In this document: positions 43,227 to 51,881 of the stretch, one piece after another
Layout of the letters: each line of letters begins with the position of its first letter
Numbering within the stretch: the first letter of the stretch is position 1
Source: Sandaracinobacter neustonicus
GTDB lineage: Bacteria; Pseudomonadota; Alphaproteobacteria; Sphingomonadales; Sphingomonadaceae
NCBI RefSeq assembly: GCF_006385875.1
Contig: NZ_VFSU01000030.1
Coordinates: forward strand, 62,001-126,000
DNA: 64,000 nucleotides
Reading direction: 5' to 3'
Notes under the pieces: generated by a model
Seen by the model: the letters and a program-made list of their open reading frames with translations, nothing else
What the model was told of the DNA's origin: nothing
Databases searched by the model: none
Made by a program: the position numbers and the translations under genes

Positions 43227-43805
43227 ATGCAGATACCCCCGGTCCAGCTGTCCGACCGTTCCGACAGCCTGTCGATGGACCTCGCGCTCAGCGATACCCG
43301 CTACCTGTTCGAAGCGCCGGAGATCGACCCGCTGGCGGGCAGCCATCTCGGCCAGTCCGGCGTGGAGATGGTGCTGCAACGGCTGAAGCGCGCGAAACTG
43401 CCGAAGGAGGGGCATCTGCAACTGCGCATCAGCGCCCCGGCCGATCAGGTCAGCCCGGCCGCGCAGGCACAACTTGCCAGCACGCTGAAAGCTCACGCCG
43501 CCGCCCGCATCGCCGGCGAGGAGGAGGCGCTGTTCTTCCTCCGCCGCGAAACCCGCCAGTCGCTGCGCATGGGCGGCCTGTTTCTGGCGGCCTGCCTGAT
43601 CCTCGCCGCGCTGGTCGATCTGCTGACGATCCTGCCGCCCTTTCTGCAGGCGCTGCTGCGCGAAAGCCTGATCATCGCAGGTTGGGTCGGCCTGTGGCAC
43701 CCGCTGGACCTGCTGCTCTATTCCTGGTGGCCCAGCCGCTACCGCATCGGCCTGCTGAAACGCCTGAAGACAGCGGAGGTGCAACTGCACCCCGCGCGGG
43801 GCTGA
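43227..43805 (+). CDS. Two-TM membrane protein, unknown
   Basis: A 192-residue protein that I do not recognise. A soluble N-terminal ~110 residues (DLALSDTRYLFEAPEIDPLAG; VEMVLQRLKRAKLPKEGHLQLRI) is followed by two membrane helices (MGGLFLAACLILAALVDLLTI and LLRESLIIAGWVGLWHPLDLL) and a basic tail (SRYRIGLLKRLKTAEV). The N-terminal part resembles a small ligand- or protein-binding domain on the cytoplasmic side. It lies 75 bases after the eRF1-like gene on the same strand, so it may be its operon partner. Confidence 0.7.
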   Translation: MQIPPVQLSDRSDSLSMDLALSDTRYLFEAPEIDPLAGSHLGQSGVEMVLQRLKRAKLPKEGHLQLRISAPADQVSPAAQAQLASTLKAHAAARIAGEEEALFFLRRETRQSLRMGGLFLAACLILAALVDLLTILPPFLQALLRESLIIAGWVGLWHPLDLLLYSWWPSRYRIGLLKRLKTAEVQLHPARG

Positions 43806-43830
43806 GCGGCGATGATCGGATGGCCGCCGC

Positions 43831-45144
43831 TTACGCCCAGGTCACCCGCACCGGCAGTGTCTTCAGCCCGTTCACGAAGTTGCCGGTGGAGATTTTCGGC
43901 TCTGCCGTGAGTTCCAGCGTGTCGATCAGCGGCAGCAGTTCCTCGAACAGGATTTTCAGTTCCAGCCGGGCGAGATGCATGCCCAGGCACAGATGCGCGC
44001 CATGGCCGAAAGCGATGTGCTTGTTGGGGTTGCGATCCGCCTTGAACAGGTCCGGCTCGTCGAACACCGCTTCGTCGCGGTTTCCAGACATGTAGAACAG
44101 CGCGAGTGCGTCGCCTTTGCGGATGGTCTTGCCGCCCAGCTCGGTGTCCTGCGTGGCGGTGCGCATGAAATGCTTCACCGGCGTGGTCCAGCGGATGGCT
44201 TCTTCCACGAACAGCGGAATCAGCGAGGGGTCCGCCTTCAGCTTGGCGAGTTCGGCAGGGTTGCGCGCCAGTTCGCAGAAGCCGCCCGCCGCCGAGGTGC
44301 TGGTGGTGTCATGCCCGGCGGTCGCGGTGATGACATAGTAGGACAGCGCCTCCCGCTCGGGGATGGGCTGGCCGTCGATCAGGCCGTTGGCGATCACGGT
44401 CGCCACATCGTCGCGCGGGTTGGCGCGGCGGTCCGCGATGACGGCACCGAAATATTGGAAGAACACCTGCGCCAGCTGGAACAGGTCCACCTGCTTGTTG
44501 CCGCTGGAACCGCCCCAGAAGCTGGCACCTTCCGTCAGCATCTGCGAGCGGGCGATCACGTCCGGGTCCAGTGAGCCGAAGGTCTCCTGCGTCAGCTTCA
44601 GCATCATCGGCTCGTCCTCGCGCGGGACGCCCAGGATTTCCATGATAACGCGCAAGGGGTAGAACAGCGCGACTTCGTTGACGAAATCCAGTGTCTCGCC
44701 GCGCGATTTCATCAGCTCGATATGCTCGCGGGCAATTGCGCGCACCTTGGGTTCAAGGTTGCTTTTCACCGCGCCCGGCTGGAACCAGCTGTGGGTGATC
44801 TGCCTGAGTTTGCGATGTTCCGGATCGTCCAGATCGACCAGCGTGCGGAACAAATGGGTGTCGCCCGTCGTCTGCAGAATCCACTGCTCGCCCTCGATGG
44901 GGGAGAGGTAGGTGCGCTCGCGGTTGATGAAGAGGTCGTTCGCCTTGGAGACGCTGGTGATGTCGGCATGGCGGGTGATGGCCCAGAAGGGGCGGTAACC
45001 TTTGGGTTCAGTCCAGTGCACCGGATCGTCGCGCCTCAGCGTGGCGTAATCGGCCAGCAATGCGGCCGTGTCGGTATAGACTTCGGGGTTCACGATCCGA
45101 TCGTCGATCGTCTCGCGGCTCCAGCTGAATGCCTGTGTCGCCAT
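43831..45144 (-). CDS. Cytochrome P450
   Basis: A 437-residue soluble P450. I-helix ATAGHDTTSTSAAGG (oxygen-activating Thr, ~residues 270-284), K-helix ExxR in FVEEAIRWTTPV, and the heme-binding FGHGAHLCLGMHLARLELK with the axial Cys at about residue 382. N-terminal DPVHWTEPKGYRPFWAITRHADI and RRTYLSP-type text resemble the bacterial CYP125/CYP142-like steroid and terpenoid hydroxylases. A hydroxylation of a cyclic substrate feeding the ligase/thiolase block 10 kb away is a hypothesis only. No ferredoxin gene is adjacent. Confidence 0.93.
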   Translation of the reverse strand: MATQAFSWSRETIDDRIVNPEVYTDTAALLADYATLRRDDPVHWTEPKGYRPFWAITRHADITSVSKANDLFINRERTYLSPIEGEQWILQTTGDTHLFRTLVDLDDPEHRKLRQITHSWFQPGAVKSNLEPKVRAIAREHIELMKSRGETLDFVNEVALFYPLRVIMEILGVPREDEPMMLKLTQETFGSLDPDVIARSQMLTEGASFWGGSSGNKQVDLFQLAQVFFQYFGAVIADRRANPRDDVATVIANGLIDGQPIPEREALSYYVITATAGHDTTSTSAAGGFCELARNPAELAKLKADPSLIPLFVEEAIRWTTPVKHFMRTATQDTELGGKTIRKGDALALFYMSGNRDEAVFDEPDLFKADRNPNKHIAFGHGAHLCLGMHLARLELKILFEELLPLIDTLELTAEPKISTGNFVNGLKTLPVRVTWA

Positions 45145-45235
45145 GTCTGTCTCGCCTCCCAGCGGTTTTATGGGATTGCTAGGGCGGGGAGGGGCGGGCT
45201 GGCTAGCTATTCAAAGGCGAGGGTGTCAGCCGGTA

Positions 45236-46096
45236 TCAGGCGGCCCGCCGGGCCTGCCACAGGCAGGCGCCGCCGATGATGATGGCCCCGGCCCATGTGC
45301 GGGTGGAAACCGGCTCTGCGAAGAAGATCCAGCCATAAAGCGCAGCCCACAGCAGCGCGCTATATTCGAACGGGGCGAGCAGTTGCGCCTCTGCCATGGC
45401 ATAGGCGCGCGCCAGCAGTTGCAGCGCTACCGCCCCCGTCAGCCCGGCGATCAGCACCAGCAGCCATTCCTCGCCGTGCGGCAGCAGGCCTTCGGGCGGC
45501 ACCAGCAGCAGCATGGGGCCCGCCAGCACCAGCGCGGGAATGCCTGCGCCCAGCAGGCTGACGATCGCCGCGCCATCCTTCGCGGCGCGCATCCGCATCA
45601 GCACCACGGTGATGGCGTAGGTGAGCGCGGAAAACAGCACAGCCCCCACGCCCAGCAACTGGTCCGGCGACCATTGATCCGGGTTGAGGCCCACCGCCAC
45701 GATCACGCCCACAAAGCCGATCAGGCCCGCCGTGATGCTGCCGCCCTGCATCCGTTCCTTCAGCAACACAGAGGCGATGGGCGGAATCAGCAACGGGGCG
45801 ATAAAGGCAAGGGTGATCGCCTGCGCCAGCGGCAGGCTCTTCAGAGACCAGAAGAAGGCGAAGGCAGACAAAGCGAGGACCGCCCCGCGCAGCAGGTGCA
45901 CGGGCAGCATCTCCGCTGTCACGCGCGGACGCCCGGCGCGCAGCCAGAAGGGGATGGCGAAGATCGTGGCCGCCAGATAGCGCCAGAAGGTGGCCATCAC
46001 CGCCGGGTTGGTTTCCACCAGCTTCTTCATGGCCGCGTCCATCGCGCAGAAGATCGCGACCCCGATGATATAGAGGAGAATGGGGCGTGCGGGCAT
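45236..46096 (-). CDS. EamA/DMT-family transporter
   Basis: A 286-residue protein with ten TM helices in two EamA repeats. Typical features are the opening LLYIIGVAIFCAMDAAMKKLVE, ATFWRYLAATIF, SLPLAQAITLAFIAPLLIPPIA closing the first repeat, and APFEYSALLWAALYGWIFFAEPVSTRTWAGAIII closing the second. Exports an unknown metabolite. Its start is 156 bases from the divergent PuuD-like gene. Confidence 0.88.
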   Translation of the reverse strand: MPARPILLYIIGVAIFCAMDAAMKKLVETNPAVMATFWRYLAATIFAIPFWLRAGRPRVTAEMLPVHLLRGAVLALSAFAFFWSLKSLPLAQAITLAFIAPLLIPPIASVLLKERMQGGSITAGLIGFVGVIVAVGLNPDQWSPDQLLGVGAVLFSALTYAITVVLMRMRAAKDGAAIVSLLGAGIPALVLAGPMLLLVPPEGLLPHGEEWLLVLIAGLTGAVALQLLARAYAMAEAQLLAPFEYSALLWAALYGWIFFAEPVSTRTWAGAIIIGGACLWQARRAA

Positions 46097-46252
46097 GGCG
46101 GCCCCGCGTTGGCGGCTTTGCGAAATGATTGCAACCGCTTCCCGGCGCTGGCATGGTTTCCACCACGAGCCGCGCGCAAGCGGCCCCGGCTGAGGCCGGA
46201 GATTTCAGGGCCCCGGCGAATGCCGGAAATCAGGGATGAGAGGGGACAAACG

Positions 46253-46840
46253 ATGGCAAAGCTTCTGGGCAATCTCTCCACCGCACTGCTGCTGAGCGTG
46301 GCGTTGCTGCTGGTGGTGCTGTTCGGCTTCCACGGCTCGCTGATCAGCGAGGGCAGCCATTTCGTGAACGGCGTATTCCGCTTCCTGCACGTGCTGTGCG
46401 GCATCATGTGGATCGGTTTGCTCTATTATTTCAACTTCGTGCAGATCCCCACCATGCCCAAGGTGCCTGCCGAGCTGAAGCCGGGCGTTTCCAAATATAT
46501 CGCGCCCGAAGCGCTGTTCTGGTTCCGCTGGGCCGCTGCCTTCACCGTGCTGACGGGGCTGATCGTGGCGATGCTGAGCGGCTATCTGCACGAAGCGCTG
46601 ATGCTGAAGCCGGGCTTCCGGGTGATCGGGCTGGGCATGTGGCTGGCGCTGATCATGGCGTTCAACGTGTGGTTCGTGATCTGGCCGAACCAGAAAAAGG
46701 CGCTGGGGCTGGTGGAGGCAGATGCCGACACCAAGGCGAAGGCGGCCACCACGGCGATGATCTTCAGCCGCACCAATACGGTTCTGTCGCTGCCGATGCT
46801 TTATTGCATGGTGACGCAGGGCTGGCTCGGCGGCGTCTGA
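46253..46840 (+). CDS. PuuD-like membrane domain protein (urate oxidase N-terminal family)
   Basis: A 195-residue integral membrane protein. Four to five TM helices with the family text VFRFLHVLCGIMWIGLLYYFNFVQIPTMPKV (heme-binding His candidate) and WFRWAAAFTVLTGL, MWLALIMAFNVWFVIWPNQKK. It matches the membrane part of PuuD-type urate hydroxylases, but the C-terminal cytochrome c domain is absent. Many short homologues lack a proven urate function. ATG 46253 with GAGAGGGGACAAA; the long frame from 45143 is an antisense artefact. Followed 19 bases later by moeA. Confidence 0.78.
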   Translation: MAKLLGNLSTALLLSVALLLVVLFGFHGSLISEGSHFVNGVFRFLHVLCGIMWIGLLYYFNFVQIPTMPKVPAELKPGVSKYIAPEALFWFRWAAAFTVLTGLIVAMLSGYLHEALMLKPGFRVIGLGMWLALIMAFNVWFVIWPNQKKALGLVEADADTKAKAATTAMIFSRTNTVLSLPMLYCMVTQGWLGGV

Positions 46841-46859
46841 TTTCGGGCGGCGGTGACCG

Positions 46860-48047
46860 ATGGCGGGCACCGCCCCGATTTCCTTTGATGAGGCACTCGC
46901 GCGGCTGCTGTTGCTGGGCGCGCCATTGCCCGCCGAGCGGCTGCCGATCACAGACGCGGGGGGGCGATTTCTGGCCGCCGAGGCCGTCGCCCGACTGACG
47001 CAGCCGCCCGCCGATGTCAGCGCGATGGATGGCTATGCGATCCGCTTTGGCGGCCTGCCGGGGCCGTTCCGGCTGGCGGGTGAATCCGCCGCCGGGCGGC
47101 CGTTCGAAGGGGCTATGCGCGATGGAGAGGCGGTGCGCATCTTCACCGGCGCGCAGGTGCCTGCGGGGGCAGATACGGTCGCGGTGCAGGAAGATGCGGT
47201 GCTGACGGGCGGGGAATTGCGCTTTCCGCATGATGGCCCGCCACGCGAGGGCGCGCATATCCGGCGGCGCGGGCAGGATTTCGCGGCCGGGCAACCCGTG
47301 GCGTTGGTGGGGGAGCGGCTTGGCCCGGCGCGGCTGGGCCTGCTGGCTGCGGCGGGGCTGGCGGAACTGGCTGTTCACCGGCGTGCGCGCGTGGCGCTGC
47401 TCTCCACCGGGGACGAGCTGGTGCCGCCCGGCGTGATGCCCGGCCATTCGCAGATCGTCGCTTCGAACGCGCTGATGCTGCACGAATTGCTGCACCCTTA
47501 TGCCGATGTGCGGGATCTGGGGATCGCGGCGGACCGGGCCGATTCGCTGGCCACTGCGCTGGCGTCGGCCGAGGGGTTCGACCTGCTGGTGACGGTGGGC
47601 GGGGCGTCTGTTGGCGATCATGATCTGGTGCGCCCGGCGCTGTTGGCGGCAGGGGCGGAATTGGATTTCTGGCGGGTGGCGATGCAACCCGGCAAGCCGC
47701 TGATGGCCGGGCGGATGGGGGACATGCTGGTGGTGGGTCTGCCTGGAAATCCGGTGTCCGCCTTCGTGTGCGGCTGGTTGTTCCTGCTACCTCTGCTGAA
47801 GCGGATGGCGGGCGATCCGGCGCCGCAGCATGTGGTTCGGCAGGTGCCGACGCTGGTCGATCTGCCTGCCAATGGCGCGCGCCGCCAGTTCCTTCGCGCC
47901 CGGCTTTCGGGAGAGGGCGTTACCCCGGCGGGGCGGCAGGACAGCAGCCTGCTGGGCGTGCTTGCGGGGGCCGATGCGCTGCTGGTCAGGCCCGAACATG
48001 GCCCGGCGCTGAAGGCGGGAACATCCGTTCCGGTGCTAACCCTCTGA
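46860..48047 (+). CDS. moeA: Molybdopterin molybdotransferase
   Basis: A 395-residue MoeA: inserts molybdate into adenylylated molybdopterin. Conserved PPADVSAMDGYAI near the N-terminus, VFTGAQVPAGADTVAVQED-type segment, VALLSTGDELVPPG, and TVGGASVGDHDLVRPAL with QPGKPLMAGR and GLPGNPVSAFV. Length equals E. coli MoeA (411) within the usual range. It precedes lexA by 80 bases. The moaC gene, often next to it, is on the other strand. Confidence 0.95.
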   Translation: MAGTAPISFDEALARLLLLGAPLPAERLPITDAGGRFLAAEAVARLTQPPADVSAMDGYAIRFGGLPGPFRLAGESAAGRPFEGAMRDGEAVRIFTGAQVPAGADTVAVQEDAVLTGGELRFPHDGPPREGAHIRRRGQDFAAGQPVALVGERLGPARLGLLAAAGLAELAVHRRARVALLSTGDELVPPGVMPGHSQIVASNALMLHELLHPYADVRDLGIAADRADSLATALASAEGFDLLVTVGGASVGDHDLVRPALLAAGAELDFWRVAMQPGKPLMAGRMGDMLVVGLPGNPVSAFVCGWLFLLPLLKRMAGDPAPQHVVRQVPTLVDLPANGARRQFLRARLSGEGVTPAGRQDSSLLGVLAGADALLVRPEHGPALKAGTSVPVLTL

Positions 48048-48081
48048 GAGGTCCAACAAAGTGCTTGACCTGTTCCGCTTG

Positions 48082-48107
48082 GTTCCCTTAATGTTCCTTG
48101 CATGTTC
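48082..48107 (+). promoter_or_regulatory. Overlapping LexA (SOS) boxes upstream of lexA
   Basis: GTTC at 48082, 48093 and 48104, each separated by exactly 7 bases, so two GTTC-N7-GTTC alphaproteobacterial LexA boxes share the middle half-site. A further GTTC at 48072 lies 6 bases before the first. The last box ends 20 bases before the lexA ATG, fitting strong autorepression. Confidence 0.85.
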
Positions 48108-48127
48108 CATATCGGACGAGGCGCAAG

Positions 48128-48853
48128 ATGCTGACCGCGAAGCAACATGAACTGCTGCTGTTCATTCACGAACGTCTGGCGGAAACCGGTGTGTCGCCCT
48201 CGTTCGAGGAGATGAAGGAAGCGCTGGATCTGAAATCCAAATCCGGCGTGCACCGGCTGATCGGCGCGCTGGAGGAACGGCAGTTCCTGCGCCGCCTGCC
48301 CAACCGCGCCCGTGCGCTGGAGGTGATGCGCCTGCCCGGCGGGCAGGCTGTGGCCGGGGCGTCGTCCTCTCCTGTGGCAGGCTCTCCTGTGACAGGCTCC
48401 GCGCCGGTGGCGGATCTTGCTGCGGCCCGCGCCCGCAAGGCCGAAGCGGACCGGGCGCAGCCGCACGACGCGCCCTCCATCGCTGTGCCGCTGGTGGGCA
48501 AGATCGCCGCCGGCCTGCCGATTGAGGCGATCGAGGATCATGAGCAACTGGCCGTGCCGCAGGCGCTGCTGGGGCCGGGCGAACATTATGCGCTGCAGGT
48601 TTCGGGCGATTCCATGATCGAAGCGGGCATCTTCGACGGCGACTTCGCGCTGATCCGAAAGGCAGAGGAAGCGCGCGACGGCGAGATCGTGGTGGCACTG
48701 ATCGACAATGCCGAAGCGACGCTTAAATATCTGCATCGGGAAAAGGGCATGATCCGGCTCGATCCGGCCAACAGCCTGTACGACCCGCAATATTATCTAC
48801 CCTCCCGCGTGAAGATCCAGGGCAAGCTGGCGGGGCTGCTGCGGCGCTATTGA
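48128..48853 (+). CDS. lexA: LexA repressor
   Basis: A 241-residue SOS repressor/autoprotease. N-terminal winged [48 protein letters not shown], variable linker, cleavage site in [10 protein letters not shown] (Ala-Gly bond), catalytic Ser in [15 protein letters not shown] and Lys in [16 protein letters not shown] 48128 is the family start. Two overlapping LexA boxes lie just upstream. Alphaproteobacterial LexA with the usual extended linker (~residues 70-115). Confidence 0.97.
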   Translation: MLTAKQHELLLFIHERLAETGVSPSFEEMKEALDLKSKSGVHRLIGALEERQFLRRLPNRARALEVMRLPGGQAVAGASSSPVAGSPVTGSAPVADLAAARARKAEADRAQPHDAPSIAVPLVGKIAAGLPIEAIEDHEQLAVPQALLGPGEHYALQVSGDSMIEAGIFDGDFALIRKAEEARDGEIVVALIDNAEATLKYLHREKGMIRLDPANSLYDPQYYLPSRVKIQGKLAGLLRRY

Positions 48854-48924
48854 GCGGGAGACCGTGCGTTGGCCGGGACAGGCCCTCTGTTGACCGAAGG
48901 GATACTGGGCGGCACCATTGCACT

Positions 48925-49125
48925 ATGAGAGCCCGGAGTGCCGCGTGGAGATGTCTGCTCGTCAGCTTGGGGGTTTATGCTGCGGCGCTCATCTTTGCTC
49001 GGCTCGGCTTTGGTTCAGCCGAGTTTTGGTTCCTGATCTCCATTGCAGCGGTTTTCGGCATTGCACTCAGCGCAGCGGTTTGCGTCGTGCTTCAGGTAGC
49101 CAGTGTCTTGAGAAGCGACATTTGA
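48925..49125 (+). CDS. Small two-TM protein
   Basis: A 66-residue ORF starting MRARSAAWRCLLVSLGVYAA, with two hydrophobic helices (residues ~9-27 and ~34-56). No family is recognised, and no convincing ribosome site (GGCACCATTGCACT) precedes it. It lies 71 bases after lexA; Arg/Ala-rich ends are not unusual for chance ORFs in this GC range, so this is tentative. Confidence 0.4.
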   Translation: MRARSAAWRCLLVSLGVYAAALIFARLGFGSAEFWFLISIAAVFGIALSAAVCVVLQVASVLRSDI

Positions 49126-49451
49126 AAAGGCCGACAGTGTAGCCGCTGTTTCCCGTTGCGGTGAGGAGTCGCTCGGGATCAGCATAAGTCATTATGATCT
49201 GGCAAATTCTTGGCGATCATGTTTCCTGCTAACGCATCGGATTTTCTGCCTTCACCGTGACCCTCTCCCTCCGCTCAGGCTGAGCCTGTCGAAGCCCATG
49301 GAACAGCCCCCGGCGCGGCCATTGTACTTTCACGTCCGGGGCTTCGACAGGCTCAGCCTGAGCGGGACAGAGGACAGACAAGGGATGCGCGTTTGCAAAG
49401 GATGCAGTCGCCCAATTATGAGTTGGGCGCCATCGAACCGATGCTGCCCAT
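49126..49451. repeat. Gene-free stretch with a 27-bp perfect inverted repeat
   Basis: CCGCTCAGGCTGAGCCTGTC(GAAGCCC) at 49271-49297 is perfectly complementary to 49338-49364 (loop 40 bases). It belongs to the GCTTCGACAGGCTCAGCCTGAGCGG-type repeats common in sphingomonads. It lies between the lexA side and the end of moaC. The rest shows no ORF or recognisable RNA. Confidence 0.7.
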
Positions 49452-50072
49452 TCAGCTTTCGTCTGTTGCAGTGCGCCAATCGCCGGATTTGCCGCCGCGC
49501 TTTTCCAATAGCCTTATGCCTTCGATGCGCATGCTGCGGTCCATTGCCTTGGCCATGTCGTAGAGTGTGAGAAGGGCTACGGAGACGGCGGTGAGGGCTT
49601 CCATTTCCACGCCGGTTGGCCCGGTGGTGGTGGCGGTGGCCGTGGCTGTGATGCCGGTTTCGCTGAGAGCGAGGTCGATAGAGACACTGCCGAGAGGCAG
49701 TGGGTGGCAGAGCGGGATCAGCTCGGCCGTGCGCTTGGCGGCCATGATTCCGGCGATGCGGGCGGTGGCCAGCACGTCTCCCTTTTTCGCGGTGCCCTCG
49801 CGAATGACGGCGAGCGCAGGGGCGGCGATCAGGATGCGGCCTTCGGCGACGGCGATGCGGGTGGTGGCGGGCTTGTGCCCCACGTCCACCATGCGGGCCG
49901 CGCCGGAGTCGTCCAAATGGGTGAGCCTGCTCTCCGGCAGATGGGTAGGCCCGCTTACCGGCGGATGGGTCAGCCCACTTAATGGAGGATGTGCGAGATC
50001 GCTCTCCGGCAGATTGCTGTCCTCGCCCGGATGGCGGAAGCCGCTTTCCGACGAAGGGGGGCGGCCGCTCAC
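49452..50072 (-). CDS. moaC: Cyclic pyranopterin monophosphate synthase with an N-terminal repeat insertion
   Basis: A 206-residue MoaC; the family norm is ~160. The conserved part begins [23 protein letters not shown] and contains [32 protein letters not shown] (active-site His and Lys region) and [26 protein letters not shown]. The N-terminus starts at GTG 50072, overlapping the trpC stop (GTGA), with MSG, then about 40 residues of 8-residue repeats ([40 protein letters not shown]). Second step of molybdopterin synthesis: rearranges the GTP-derived intermediate to cPMP. The insertion lies outside the core and may be tolerated. Confidence 0.92.
   Translation of the reverse strand: MSGRPPSSESGFRHPGEDSNLPESDLAHPPLSGLTHPPVSGPTHLPESRLTHLDDSGAARMVDVGHKPATTRIAVAEGRILIAAPALAVIREGTAKKGDVLATARIAGIMAAKRTAELIPLCHPLPLGSVSIDLALSETGITATATATTTGPTGVEMEALTAVSVALLTLYDMAKAMDRSMRIEGIRLLEKRGGKSGDWRTATDES
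49908..50027 (-). repeat. 24-bp tandem repeat inside moaC (five units)
   Basis: Five head-to-tail 24-base units at 49908-49931, 49932-49955, 49956-49979, 49980-50003 and 50004-50027, with an ATGGGT-like core at exact 24-base spacing (49917, 49941, 49965, 49989, 50013). The first three are closely related, the last two diverged; a sixth, weak copy may precede. Each encodes 8 residues, so the frame is kept. Confidence 0.85.
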
Positions 50073-50863
50073 CGGCCGCCGAGCAACTTGCGGGTGGCGG
50101 CTTCCAAATTCTCCTCCCGCATCAGACTTTCGCCGACGAGGAAGGTGGTGACGTCGGCGGATTGCTCCAGCCGTTCCAGATCCTGATGGGTGGAGATGCC
50201 GGATTCGCCGATCAGCAGCCTGTCTTTGGGCGCAAGTGCGGCAAGGCGTTCGGTGACGGCGAGATCGACGACCATGGTTTTCAGATTGCGGTTGTTCACG
50301 CCGATCAGCGGGGTTTTCAGCGCCAGCGCGCGGTCCAGCTCGGCTTCGTCATGCACTTCGGCGAGCACGTCCAGCCCGATCTCATGCGCTGCCGCTTCCA
50401 GTTCGATCATCAGCGTATCCGGCAGCGCGGCGACGATCAGCAGGATCGCGTCTGCGCCCAGGCTGCGCGATTCGCGGATCTGGTAGGGATCGACGATGAA
50501 ATCCTTCCGCAGTGCGGGCAGCGAGCGGGCGGCGTGGCGGGCGAGCGCCAGATAGGAATCCCTGCCCTGAAAATAGGGCTCGTCGGTGAGCACGGAGAGG
50601 CAGGTGGCCCCGGCCGTTTCATAGGCGTGGGCGATGTCTTCCGGATCGAACTTTGCGCGGATCAGGCCTTTGGACGGGCTGGCCTTCTTGATTTCGGCGA
50701 TCAGGCCATAGCGGCGCGCGGCGCGGGCCTTCAGCAGCGCGGCGGCGAAGCCGCGCGGCGGGCCGAATGTGCCCAGCGGCAATGTCTCTTCCGGGCGCAC
50801 GGCTTTGCGCGCGGCGACATGCGCGCGCTTGGCTTCGAGGATGGGTTGCAGACGGTCTGCCAT
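50069..50863 (-). CDS. trpC: Indole-3-glycerol phosphate synthase
   Basis: A 264-residue TIM barrel. [11 protein letters not shown] (catalytic Lys and phosphate site), [56 protein letters not shown]-type segment and [14 protein letters not shown] with GESGI. It closes the indole ring in tryptophan synthesis. Starts 9 bases after the trpD stop; its own stop overlaps the moaC start. No fused TrpF domain is present. Confidence 0.96.
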   Translation of the reverse strand: MADRLQPILEAKRAHVAARKAVRPEETLPLGTFGPPRGFAAALLKARAARRYGLIAEIKKASPSKGLIRAKFDPEDIAHAYETAGATCLSVLTDEPYFQGRDSYLALARHAARSLPALRKDFIVDPYQIRESRSLGADAILLIVAALPDTLMIELEAAAHEIGLDVLAEVHDEAELDRALALKTPLIGVNNRNLKTMVVDLAVTERLAALAPKDRLLIGESGISTHQDLERLEQSADVTTFLVGESLMREENLEAATRKLLGGR

Positions 50864-50872
50864 GAATTGCCC

Positions 50873-51856
50873 TTAGCGAAAGGCGAGGAACAGCGCGAGA
50901 CGGTCTGCCGCCGCCCCGCTGTCCAGCGCGTCGCTCGCGTCTGCCATCGCCTGTGGCCAGCTTCGGCCCGCCACGGTGAGGGCAGCGGCGGCGTTCGCCA
51001 GCACGATGTCGCGATAGGCCGGGCGGCCCTTCCCTGCGAACAGGGCGCGCAGTTCGGCGGCGTTTTCCGCAGGCTCTCCCCCCGCGATGGCGTCGCGCGG
51101 GTGGCGGGAAAGGCCATGCGCTTCGGGCGCGAATGCTTCCGTGGCGATGCCGCCTGCGCTGCCGCGCACCAGCGCGCTGTCGGCATGAACGGCGATCTCG
51201 TCCAGTCCGCCACCATGGACGACGAGCACGTCTGACGCGCCCAGCGCCAGCGCGGCTTCGGCCATGGGTTGCGCCCAGCTTTCGGCGAACACGCCGATCA
51301 TCTGCCGCCTCACACCGGCCGGATTGGCGAGCGGCCCCAACAGGTTGAAGATGGTGCGACGGCCCAGCGCGCGGCGGATCGGCGCAACACGGGCGAGCGC
51401 CGGGTGATGCGCCTGCGCGAACAGGAAAGCGACTCCGGTGTCGCTCAGGCTGGCCTCCGCGCGGGACATCGGCAGGTCCGGCCGCCAGCCCAGCGCCTCC
51501 AGCACGTCCGCCGTGCCGCTGCGCGAAGAGGCCCCGCGATTGCCATGCTTGGCAACCGGCACGCCACAGGCTGCGACCACGAAGGTGACGGCGGTGGAGA
51601 CGTTCAGGCTGTGCGAGCCGTCTCCGCCGGTGCCGCAGACGTCGATCGCCGTGTCCGGCGCCTCCACCGCCAGCATGCGGGCGCGCATGGCGGTGGCAGC
51701 GGCGGCGATTTCGTCCGGGGTTTCGCCGCGTTCGGCCAGCGCCACGAGGAAGGCGGCGATGTCGCTGTCTGACAGGTCCGCGCCGAGGATTCGGTCAAAG
51801 GCGTCGGCGGCGGTCTCCGGATCGAGGGGCCGCGACGGATCGGGAAGGCTCGTCAC
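50873..51856 (-). CDS. trpD: Anthranilate phosphoribosyltransferase
   Basis: A 327-residue enzyme transferring phosphoribosyl from PRPP to anthranilate. DVCGTGGDGSHSLNVSTAV (PRPP loop), KHGNRGASSRSGTADVLEALG, and the metal-binding FNLLGPLANPAGVRRQMIGVF. Length is normal (~335). Between trpG (25-base gap) and trpC in the usual order. Confidence 0.96.
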   Translation of the reverse strand: MTSLPDPSRPLDPETAADAFDRILGADLSDSDIAAFLVALAERGETPDEIAAAATAMRARMLAVEAPDTAIDVCGTGGDGSHSLNVSTAVTFVVAACGVPVAKHGNRGASSRSGTADVLEALGWRPDLPMSRAEASLSDTGVAFLFAQAHHPALARVAPIRRALGRRTIFNLLGPLANPAGVRRQMIGVFAESWAQPMAEAALALGASDVLVVHGGGLDEIAVHADSALVRGSAGGIATEAFAPEAHGLSRHPRDAIAGGEPAENAAELRALFAGKGRPAYRDIVLANAAAALTVAGRSWPQAMADASDALDSGAAADRLALFLAFR

Positions 51857-51881
51857 GCAGCATGTCTTTCAGGAACGTTGC

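Noticed and set aside
45143-46252. Upstream extension of the PuuD-like frame
   Set aside because: It lies antisense to the EamA transporter, which has clear TM repeats.
49900-50040. A CRISPR array in the tandem repeat of moaC
   Set aside because: Units are directly adjacent 24-mers without spacers and are translated in frame; no cas gene is present.
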